Shown here: piece after piece, positions 26,298 through 38,200 of the stretch
Position numbering within the stretch: position 1 is the first letter of the stretch
Layout of the letters: every line of letters begins with the position of its first letter
Assembly (NCBI GenBank): GCA_037893225.1
Contig: JAZGUH010000359.1
Coordinates: forward strand, 682,001-746,000
DNA: 64,000 bases
Direction of reading: 5' to 3'
Origin: Hippasteria phrygiana
Lineage: Eukaryota; Echinodermata; Asteroidea; Valvatida; Goniasteridae
Notes under the pieces: model-generated
Seen by the model: only the letters and a program-made list of their open reading frames with translations
What the model was told of the DNA's origin: nothing
Databases searched by the model: none
Position numbers and translations under genes: made by a program

Positions 26298-29200
26298 GTA
26301 TCCTTTAATTTGTCTCTGTTACGCCCCAACGGTTGTCGGTCATTTCGCCCAAAAACCACATCGCCCTCAACCACTTCGCCCTCAACCACTTCGCCCAAAC
26401 GCCACTTCGCCCAAACCCCACTTCGCCCAATTACCCCTTCGCCCAAACGCCACTTCGCCCAAAAACCACTTCGCCCAATTACCACTTCGCCCAAAAAACA
26501 CTTACCAGTGTATTTATCAGTTCTAACTGAATGTTACTGAGACTTTTTGAAAAAAATGCACCGCCACTGCCCTGGAAGAGTTTTAAGCCAAAAAAGGATA
26601 GGGCCTATCCGTGTTTTTCGAAAGTACAAAATGACTTTCGCGGGTTTTTTTCGCCCTTCCCGTACGGTAAAAGCAGGAATCACGACAATACTGGAAAAAG
26701 TTAAAACCTAAGTTATTGTATATTATGCAGATTTAATTTATTTGTGTGGGTACTTGTATGCGTGTAAATATTAATGCCATATATAGTCGTGTTTGTAATA
26801 TAGGTTTTCCTGGCGGGCAATTTGCCGTTTTCGTTTATTTGGTCATTCAAATTATGGTGCATTCAAGACTGTATTTGCGTTCTTAAATTGAGTTTTGTGA
26901 CATCCTTTTTGTGACCATGCTTTTCTTTTCTTATTAGTAATATGCCTTATGGGCAATTATTTTCATCAAGCATGGTCATTCAAATTATTACGATTTTTAA
27001 AATTGATATATTTTCCAAGAGGTTTTTATAAAAATTGCGTGAAATTTATAATGTAATTTTTTACAAACATTTATAATGTAACATCTTAACTGATATGAGG
27101 GATTATGATGTATGTAACGAACTAATAAAATGAAAATAAGGCATAGTACGGATCGGGCATGGGCGAAGTGGTTTTTGGGCGAAGTGGTAATTGGGCGAAG
27201 TGGTAATTGGGCGAAGTAGTAATTGGGCGAAGTGGTTTTTGGGCGAAGTGGCGTTTGGGCGAAGGGGTAATTGGGCGAAGTGGGGTTTGGGCGAAGTGGC
27301 GTTTGGGCGAAGTGGTTGAGGGCGAAGTGGTTGAGGGCGATGTGGTTTTTGGGCGAAGTGACTGTAAAGCGCCCCAACTATGGCATTGTCCCAACTATAC
27401 ATGGGCCGGCTCCAACTGTAGTTGGGACCGGTCCCAACTGCGACGGAGTAGTTGGGAAATCCCAACTACAGTTGGGACTGAAGGGGCGGGGATCGGAACC
27501 GCACGTGAATATATGCATAAATTACAATAATCGTATGGTGCGCACCAGGCTTGGAAAGGAAGTTTCGTGGGTTCGACGCACGTGGCTGGCCAGCCGGCTA
27601 TTATTTATGGTTAGTAGGCCAAGCTTGCTAAACATCATACCATAGACGAAATCGGCAACGCGAACGCTTCACTATTTAACCAATTTAAACATAATTTCAT
27701 CATTTGTTTAAAAATTATCAGCCATGTTGTGGTTACTGCCTGCCACGACTGGGCCAGGATTGAAGTAGTGGTCCCAACTACATGTACATTGTATGGTTGG
27801 GACTGCACTGAGCACTGAATACTCATTCTTATTACTTGAACACAATTTCACTGTATTTAAAAATTATCAGCAATGTTATGCGCTTGCCTGCCACAAATTT
27901 AGTGGTGGTCCCAACTATATGGTTGGGAGGGATGGACTGCACTAGGCACTGAAAACTCATTTGTATTACTTGAACACAATTTCACTTTATTAACAAATTA
28001 TCAACCATATGTTATGGTTGCTGCCTGCCACAGTTGGGCCAGGATTGAAGTAGTAGTCCCAACTATGGTTGGGACTGCACTAAGCACTGAATACTCATTC
28101 TTATTACTTGAACACAATTTCACTGTATTTAAAAATTATCAGCAATGTTATGTGCTTGCCTGCCACAAAGTGGTGGTCCCAACTATGGTTGGGAGGGATG
28201 GACTGCACTAGGCACTAAAAAACTCATTCTTATTACTTAAACACATTTCACTTTATTTAAATAACAATTAATTAACGAATTGATATAAAATTGCAGTGTA
28301 TTTTTGTATTGTTACAGACGAAAAATGTGAAGGTCAATAATGACCCCACCTTACTCCCGGCCTTCAATTTTTCATAACCGTCCATGCACCATTGTACATG
28401 TACATGTTTATACACATGGCCCGGCCAGAGATTTGCATAACAGTGCAGCCCCAAACCCTGTGATCATGCATAATCATGACGAATGGATTTTTCAGTCATG
28501 CGCCTTACAATAAATACGACACCCCCCCGTCGCGTTTAGTCCCAACTATAGTTGGGATTTCCCAACTGTCCGGTTCTAGTTGGTACCGGCCCAACTATAG
28601 ATGGGACTGGCCCAAGTATAGTTGGTACCATGACCGTAGTTGGGGCGTAACATCTCGATTGTGAACATCTATTATTATTGTATGTATTTATTGGCAATAA
28701 ACCTTTTCGACATTCTCAAAGCATCATGGGAACTGAATCAGCCAAACTGGCATTAGAAGAGCAAGCACATTAGAACGGACGTGATTGGTCGCATTGGCCA
28801 CATGTTCGTTGTCATGCTTGCAAAAATCCTCTTCTGATTGGCTAATATTAAATGTGACATTATTAGCTGTTCTAATTCCAGAAATTTGTATTCATCAGTA
28901 ACTGGTACCCTGAGAGGGATTCCCCAATTATTTCCTTTATTTTTATTGCCATTTTAAATTGATTTTTCTGGTTATTATTTTCCTTATGTTCCATGCAAAG
29001 ATATGTGAAAAGGGTATCGGTCAACTCATGACAGATATTTAGCATAAAATCTAGCTTGAAAATTCCAGCTCTAGGCTCAAGATTCGCCATTAGAGCTGGA
29101 AGGAAACCTATAGGGTAGGTTAGGGTCGTTTAAGATCTTGCCGATATCTTCCGTTTCCCTGAATATATCAACTAAACACTCTGACCTTGAACTGTAGAGC

Positions 29201-32200
29201 AGTCATTCATGCAGCTTTTGATCCCCTCAAAATGAGAATATGATCAAGTTAAACCCGGAAAAAAAATGAATTTTTCGTGCAAATCGGTGCATGCACAAAC
29301 CAGCTGTGTACAAAGTAATGGAGCGGATTTTTGAACATGAACGATGTTTTCCGATCGATTATTGGCCAGCGGCACTACGCGCGCCTCGGGGCTCGATATC
29401 CAATGGCTGTTTGCTGAAATACTGACAGCGATCAGCGAACAGTCTATATTAGACTTTTTCTGTCATGGCCCATAGACTTTGTGCACGAGGTATAAGTGAT
29501 GTCCGGATATGGAACTCTTTCCCTTTGCTGCAGTAGCCGTAGACTAGAAAGTGAGAAGGAAACCGTAGGTCATTAGTTTCACAGGTTAAAAACAATTTAA
29601 CCAACAAGACGCCCACTTGTTAACAATTACAGAGGTTCCTAACCTCCTCAATAATTTTAGCCTCCCCCCCCCCCCCCCTCCAAAAAAAGAGGAAATTGTC
29701 CTTGACACACCTATCTAAATAGTCAACCGGAAGCCAAAACAGCATGCTCGGCGGCGATCCCACGTCAAAGAGCCCCTTGCAAGGGACACCGGAGGCCCCT
29801 CCAATCAAGACGAGTTCGAGGCGCTGCTGCGCAAACACCATGAGGTGCAGGAACTCATCAAACAGGAAAAGGAGAAGCTGACTTCGGAGGGGCAGAATCT
29901 CGACAGCCGACGGGAGGAGGAACGAGTGGGAGATGACATTAAGATTGAAAAGTGCGTTTGTATCAGGAGCATGTTTACCCAGATGTTTAGGTCGTTATCC
30001 TCAGAGTATTGTTTATTATGCAGAGTTATAAGTTAATGCGGGATACCAAAGTGTCAAATTCGCAGACAGATTGCTTTGAACTGCATTAAGCATTTAGACA
30101 ATAAGAAAATGTAAGCATTATATGGCAAATCTTGACTAATTAAAGTAAGCATTGTAAGAATTTCATAGTAAAAATTTGACCTACTTATCCCTAAACCCTC
30201 CATGGCATTTTGGCTAGAACCCTGCCAAACGCATCAGATTACATACTTTGTCGCATTGACTTGAGTGCAGCAAAGTGGAGCTGTCAGCACAATATTCCCA
30301 AGGAATTACTTGTACTGAATGCGACTTGAATGTGAACGAAGTGACCCTATGTACAGCAATAATGCTACCGACACCGTCCAGAAATTTAGTTATTAGTCAG
30401 GTGCAAAAGCTGTGACATTGGCCGTCCAAAAAGTATCATGGAAACATCTTCGCCTTTTAAAATTTATTTTATGTCTGGTAATAAAAAACAAGCATTCCTG
30501 AAAAGTACACATCAGTGTATCTGGGAAGCCTGAAGAAACCTGAAAGAAAGAAGACAATAAAAAAATGTTAAGTTTTAGTTTCAGAGGTGGGGGAAAATCT
30601 GGGGGCACCCAAGGAATCAGGTAGGGAGTGAAAACCCAATCCACTTGTCAGCCCCAGGTGGGATTTGAATCACCGTTAGGGAGCATTTCATATTGTTCAG
30701 GTGCGGTATCGATTGCGGTACCGCTGTTTTTCTTTGCAGTGCTGCATTCCGTACCCCATTGTCCACCCAGAATGATTAGCCAGAGAGCTGACAGATTTAT
30801 GCACAATTAGATTTTTTGTGAAGCACTGGCAGCCAGCGGACCGCACACTCCTCATGAATATTGCTGTGACGAAACTGCCTACATGCACTGACCTGTATAG
30901 AACAAGCTCATCGTATCGGCCAGCATTACTGCAACTGATACCGCTTTCATACAATATGAAATGATCCCTTACACAGATGCTAGTTGAAGAAAGGAGCAGT
31001 TTGCCAACCTGACACCCCTGAACCCGACTGCCAAGTGAAACGTAGTTCAGTGGAAAATCTTCTCTTTTTTTTCGCAACAGGGATAAAGGTCAGGGTTCAT
31101 CAACAAAGCCTCGTGCAAGGTCAGGATCCGGTTCCTTGAAGAGAGATTCTGCTTCCACAAAAGAACTCAAAGTCATTGAAGGAAGCGATGCCAAGATTGT
31201 TGAGGTATGTATTCTTGGGTCATGATATCAGCTTTCCACTGTCGGGAGTTTTGGGACAGGTAAAAATGTACAAGGCAGTCGGGCTAGTAGCTCAACATTT
31301 TACTAAACCTGAAGGTGTTTCACAAGACCAATGGTAAAAATAATACACAGTGTTTTTGTGTCGCCTAAACGAATGTTTTGGGCCACTTACCAGTCATGAA
31401 TTCTGACCGTGTGACCACATGTTAAAGTTTTAGGTTAAGTTTTTGCTCTCATTTGGTGTCATTTGAAAAAGTCCAATTGGAACCAAACGTGGGTTATACA
31501 TGTATCCTATTACCACTATTACATACAAGTAGTATTTTGTAGTTGCCAGTGTCTAGACTGCTGTTATTACACACCCATTCATCAGTCTCGGAGAGACTCA
31601 GTGCTACAAAATACTAAGTAGTATTCTGTAATACTCAGTTCTTTATACCAAAGTAATGCCTAGGACACACCTGGCTGAAATTCTCAAAGGCAAATGTCTG
31701 ATCCTTTGATTAGTATACAAGACTGTTTTAGAGTATCGTCATTGACACTTTTGTATTCATTGTCTACATGTAGGTAAAGAAAGAGACTCCTGAAGAAGTC
31801 ATTGAGATTCTTGACGACGACGACGAGGAGGATGATGAACTACTGCAGCTGAGACTCCTCGCCTTGGAATCGGCGACGAAGAATGTCGCTGCCAGGGAAG
31901 AGAAAGAGAATCAGGCGGAGAAACAGAAAACTGACCGAGCTTCAAGTCACACAGGTATACTGACCGACACTGAGCTCTCTGACTGACATTGAGATCTGGT
32001 TAAATCAAAGTCAATCGTAATGGCTGTACACCGTCCTATACACACGCACACCAGGGCCACATCGCCAAGGACGTCTTGGTACTTTTGTAGGGAACTACGC
32101 GCGACCTGTGTATGCATAATTTAACAGGCAGGTCAAAAAGAATAATGGCGCTTGCGCACTGGAGGAAATCATGTTTTAGTAATTAGCTGGCTAGTCGGGT

Positions 32201-35200
32201 AACATACGTACGTACATGCGTACCTGAAGCTGTATAGTGCGGGGAAACTAGACTAGTGAGTTGGCGATTATACAACGCACGCAATGCATCACGCGCGTAT
32301 GCAAATACATACACAATTCTGCTCGCTATTTCGTGAGCGAAACTACGCAAGGGCCAAGACGTCCTTAGCGATGTGGCCTTGGTAGGTGTGTGTAGAGGGC
32401 GCTGTGCTCTATTAACATGTTCACTTTGCAGTGACCGCTGGTTGGTTCCGCTGGTAGTGAGGGGCTGGTTCTTCCACACTTTCCTCTGTAGCCCACACCT
32501 CGAGTGCCCTTTGGGCTTGTGATGGGCGATTTGCGTAAACAATAAAAAAAGCAAGGAAATTAAGGAACGTTTCAACTTTGCTGAGATGCTCCCTTAGAGA
32601 ATTGTTTCATTTTTTTCATTTTTTTGTATATGTGAATTTGTCCCGAGCAAGGCTAAAAGCCACTCAAGATACGGGACTACAAAAAGAAAGAAACAAATTA
32701 AGACACAGACGGTAGGAATTGAGATTCCTCTTGAAGCAGAAAAGATCTTAAGATGAAGGGAAACTTGCACCAGGCAAAGAATTCCACAGAGTTACTGAGC
32801 GAGGGAAGAAACTATAAGCATAGCTTTTCATTCTACATCTAGGTACAGCTAGAGTATTGGTGGGAACAGGCAGAAAGTTGAGTTTCAAGCTTTTCAAGCG
32901 AGAGTTTCAACCCGTGTTGAAAAATCTCAACCCTGGTCAGGAGCAGGGTTGAGTTCAACCCGGGGCGAAGTCAATCTCGGGGTTGACGGTGGTGGGGTTG
33001 ACGGTGGTGGGGTGGGGTGGGGTGGGGTGGGGTGGGGTGGGGTGGGGTGGGGTGGGGTGGGGTGGGGTGGGTGGGGTGGGGTGGGGTGGGGTGGGGTGGG
33101 GTGGGGTGGGGTGGGGTGGGGTGGGGTGGGGTGGGGTGGGGTGGGGTGGGGTGGGGTGGGGTGGGGTGGGGTGGGGTGGGGTGGGGTGGGGTGGGGTGGG
33201 GTGGGGTGGGGTGGGGTGGGGTGGGGTGGGGTGGGGTGGGGTGGGGTGGGGTGGGGTGGGGTGGGGTGGGGTGGGGTGGGGTGGGGTGGGGTGGGGTGGG
33301 GTGGGGTGGGGTGGGGTGGGGTGGGGTGGGGATGGGGGTGGGGATGGGGGTGGGGATGGGGGTGGGGATGGGGGTGGGGATGGGGGTGGGGGTGGGGGTG
33401 GGGGTGGGGGTGGGGGTGGGGATGGGGATGGGGGTGGGGATGGGGATGGGGATGGGGATGGGGATGGGGATGGGGATGGGGATGGGGGGGGGGGTGGGGT
33501 GGGGTGGGGTGGGGTGACGGAAGTGTGAAACGTTGCATATTTTCAACCCCGAGATTTGTCTAGTGTGAAAAAGGCTTAAGAATGCTGAGGGGTTTAGGGT
33601 TAACCCTCCTATAGTTATAACTATCACAGCCTATCAAAAAATCTACCCACCAACTTTCACAGCTTGTGTGTGTTTCAACCTGTCACTTGAGAGGGAGGGT
33701 TAATAGTTGACTAAAACCCCAACCCTCCAGGGCATTTTTACTAGAACCTTGCCAGACCCATCAGATTGCATACTTTGTCACATTGACTAGTGTGCAGCAA
33801 AGTGGAGCTGTCAGCACATATGCACTGTGCTGCGTCTGGCAGGGTTAGGGTTAATATAGAAGTACTCGGTTTAATATTACACAAGGCAAAGACTACTCTA
33901 AATTCTATTTATTCATTTTTTAAGAAATCCATACCTTGATTCCGTTTACATGGACTGTTTGGTTTTGCTGGTTTTTTTTTTAGAATCAAAGCAAGCCAAG
34001 CAGAGGGAGCGACGGAAGAAGGTGAAACAGCTCTTTAACAAGCAGAGCATTGCCGCCGAGATCTTCAAAGTCCACGGGGAGAAGGAACGCTTCTCGGTGT
34101 TCATGGACATCATCACGAGTCGACGCCGGACTTCATCCTCCTCACAAGGGGTAAGTTATTGGCTTTCTTCCCAATTTCAGTTGAGCTGAACTTCGACCTT
34201 AAGTAGATCAGTAACAACTTGCGGCAGCTTATATTTTAAGAAAGGTTTAACCTTGGGAAATGAAGACTGTATGGTGATGGGAGGAGTTTGGGATTTAGGA
34301 GGGGCGTGACAGGTTGTTGCACAAAGGTTGTCTGAATTTACTATGTGCATTGCCTTTACACAAACATCGACAATCTAGTAGGAGTGATTGGAGATCAATT
34401 GTCAAAGTGAACAACGAAAACTGTCGGGAGTGGGATTTGAACCTGCGACCTTCGGAATACCGTACCAGTTCTCTACCAACTGAGCTGTCCTACCGTATGT
34501 TGGCGGTCTCCCAAATTGTCAGTATTTTTGTTCGGGGGCGCTAGTCAGAAGTCATATAAACCCACAATGCCGTACAGCCAGGGATCACGCCCAACTTTAC
34601 GATACAACCTGGGAAGCAACATTGTGGGGATCACTCAATGAGGATGCGACTTTTTAAATTTATAGTATCGTCAAAAGATCAATTGTAACAGTTCATCAGC
34701 TCACGGAGCAGTCAAATTAGGCCATGTCCGAATCAAACATTTTGTGGCTCCTGCTTTGTTTTTTTTTGCCATTGTGTGCTGCAGTGAATGGCTGTAATCA
34801 TAGACAAAAAAATGCCTATTTCAGGCACAGGCTTATTTTCTTGGTGAAAAAAGCAAGGTCAAATTCTAAACTTGAAAAAAACAAAAACATTCCACTTCAA
34901 GTTAAAAAGAACTTCTGAGCCTGTAAGCAAGACATTCTCATTTTGTTCTTGATTTTTATAGACTAATTTCACATTGACGAAAATAGCACTGAATTGCACA
35001 CTTGCAGGTTTGAAAACAAGGCTCAGTGCAAAGTGAACCACCTATGTCACATTTATTTGTGTGGAATTTATACACGGTATAATGTTTTGAATTTTGAAAA
35101 GTTGCTGATCGAGTCACCCAAAAACAATCTAAAGCAGGTAAAGTTTATTTGAGAATCATTGTTCTGTGAAATGTGTTGATTGAGAATTAATGTGGACGAT

Positions 35201-38200
35201 TTTTGTCATGATGAACTGGTATCACTCAACGCTACACTGTCATTTGCCGTGATTTTTGCATGCATAAACGGACTTGTTGAATAGCACTGTGTTTATTTAG
35301 CACCGAGAACCTCGCTTTCAACCTGGAAGTGCACAGATGGGGTTTATGTAAAATTTGTTTGATTCCTTTTCCCTTAGCAATTTTTTGTAAATATTGACAT
35401 TTTAACACAGATCATGGGAATAAGCCCCTCTAGGGCCGATCCCAACAAATTGTTAAGCACCTTGACCCCTTGCTTTTAAATGGAAATGTGTTATTGTCAT
35501 TTTTCATTTCAATGTTTAGAAGAGCGTCAGGAGGTCGCCCTCTGTTGGTAAGGAATCTTCCACGAAACCGTCGGCGTCTTCCAGCGGCGAGGGCATGCCC
35601 AAGGAATTCCAGTTTGATAACTACGAGGAAGTTGAGATGGACGTCAGTGAGATTTCGGAATCCCCAAGTGAGTGTCGTATGACGTGTAATAAGTGGGACT
35701 TGGATGTTAGACCGCTGGACTGCCACTCCAGAGCTCTACCAGCAGAACTTAGCAATCCTATATGGATATCCACCCAAACAAGTCGGGTGTCTTTTCTGAT
35801 AAGTTGAGATGGACGTACTTGAGAGAGAAAGGGGAATTCCCTAACACACGTCAGTGGCAGATTGGACTAATACCATCGTCATTATTTTCTTTTCACAGCT
35901 TTGACACCGGTGATAGAGACTGTGGCCATTTCACCAGTCATTGTAAGTAGATTGACAAAATGAAGGACGGAGGTTAAGCCGATTTTGACGGCTGGGTGTT
36001 TTCTTAAGCTGCCAGCTCATACAAATCTTCCAATCAAGCACATTATTTTTTCTCCTTTCCACACAAATTTCTTTATTCTCCATAAATACAAAACAAAATT
36101 ACAGCCAGTCTCCAAAACAGAATAGGCTGTGATGCTAAAAGGGTTAACCCTAACCCCCTAGACCCTTTTTGCTAGGAACCATCCTCAAGCCTCCAAAATC
36201 CACCAAAACTGCAAGGAAGATTTTAGAGGATGGAGGTGGGTTAGGGTTAATGTTGTACTTGGCCTTCCTTAAATTTAGATTTTACAACGGCTCTTCTGTA
36301 ACTTAATGTAAGCACTGGGCTAATTAGAAGATATTGGAGGATTCAGGTTACATGTAGGAAAAAATTGTTCCTACATGTAATCTGAATCCTTTAATGATGT
36401 AGGGAATTACGGTTAATACATAATTTCTACTAAGCAGTTCCAGGACATTGAGCCTAGATTAGAGGGTTTTTTTTCCTATTCTTCCCAACAGATGAAAGCA
36501 TTGACTGGTTCAGACACGGATATGCAAGATGCCCTTGAGAGGTCTGATCAGGCCTCTGCCGCTGCTGATAGCAACAAGGAAGATGAGGCTGACAAAGATG
36601 ATGACGACGATGATGACGACGACGATGATGACGACGATGAGGCTGTTATGGCATTGAGAGAGCAGCTCCTTCGCTCTTTGGCAACCAAGAGAGCCGCCAA
36701 GGCGCGGGAACAGACAGAGGTGGGTTGCTGCGTGGAGAAAGATCCCACCAATTCTGCTGTAACAAGCATTTGGATATATCACAGATCCCGTGCGGTGTAC
36801 CATTTTTTATTTTCAATTTGTATATTTATTCTGGAATTGAACCAAAGACTCTTATCACAAACAAGTGATAAAGACTCTTATCACAGTGGAATTTGAGCTC
36901 TATTAAAATATGCTCCTTGCTAGTAGATTTGTAGCACGAGATATTAATTTTGTTTTGTTTTTTAAGATTTTTTTCAAATGTTTTTTTTTATAGATTTTTT
37001 AATAACCTGAAGCAATCTATGAAAGTTTTATTGGATATGAAGAAAGAACATTACTGTAACAGAAGAAAATTCCTAGCTCAAGCACTATTTAACAGTGAAG
37101 TCATGCTTAATGGCTGTGCGTGCATCAGCATGGAGATTTCTATTGTTTTGTCACAATTTTAAGTAAATTCTGCTTCTGAAATAAGCAAGCTTTTTCCTGT
37201 GCTTAAAGCTTACGGCCTCTATGAAATAGATGGAGGTTCAGTACGCAGATAATCATGTGCTTAAGGCACTGTCATACAATTACAATGAAAAAGAATCATT
37301 CAATTTTCCCAGTTTTTCAATTTTGATTCTAAACACATATTTGGACCTTATATTTTCACTATATGAACTCCATTTTTTGAGGCTGATATTTGTAAGAAGT
37401 GGGGAAAAGTCACACACACACACAAATTCCATTTTAAAATGCGTTTTTCTCACATCGTAATTTTGAATAAACATGGAATTTTTGAAAAAATAAATTTTCA
37501 CTATTTTTCAATGGATTTTCTTCATATTTCTGTTATTGTAAGCAGAAACATTGTTGTAATCCAAAAATACATTTTTTAGAAGCAATACCCTTAATATCCA
37601 CCTAATTAGTCAAATGTCACAAGACAGATACACTTTTTTACTGTTTAAAAAAAAAAAAATTAACAGTCGGTAATATTGACAATCACAGAATGTCATTGGA
37701 TTGCTGCTTTAATAAGCTTTAATTGATATATCATTGACTATTGAAGGTGCTATGGTTGCCAAGCTACACTTTTCTTATATGTATACAATCTACTTCGTTA
37801 CAGGTTCGTTAATTAATTTGTCTAATTAGCCGTATACCCAAATGAGGTCATATTTGTAAATAAGAAAGTGTTCGCAAGTGATAAACAGTAAAAGTATGAT
37901 AACAAATTTAAAAATTGTGGTTGTTTTTTTTCCCCAAGAAAATGACCCTAATTGTAGGAAATTACCTTGGCAAACTTTTGAAATTCTGCCCTGGATTTAA
38001 CCCCTTGCGTATGGATGACGCCATATGGTGTAAAAAATAAGTGCCACCAGGCCAGATGACGCCATTTGCCGCCGTTTGTGCAGTTTCAATCCATTGTTGA
38101 ATTATTTATGTTACGCTTGACTGCACAAACACATTGTAGCGGTTCGCTTGGCTGCCAGAACCGCCGCGACACCCCGACGTCTCCCGTAAAAAAAACGTAC

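Larger units (their letters stand above)
26318..28651. mobile_element. 2.3-kb element with GTTACGCCCCAAC ends in ZFC3H1 intron 1
   Basis: A 13-bp perfect terminal inverted repeat bounds 2,334 bp. Next to each end, and inside, lie many CCCAACTATAGTTGGG-type palindromes. The interior contains two inverted CACTTCGCCCAAA minisatellites and a two-part tandem repeat. I see no transposase. No clear target duplication was found. Confidence 0.75.

Noticed and set aside
26288..27465. Overlapping frames with repeated SPKNHFA or [18 protein letters not shown] peptides
   Set aside because: They come from the CACTTCGCCC minisatellites, lie in an intron, and occur in several frames at once.
32927..33627. 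Long open frames of Gly/Trp/Val or His/Pro/Thr repeats on both strands
   Set aside because: They are the direct translation of the GGGGT/GGGGAT array, which is open in most frames because of its period.
34426..34495. tRNA gene on the minus strand
   Set aside because: A and B boxes are present, but the acceptor stem does not pair and a SINE body with a second copy follows; it is a retroposon head.
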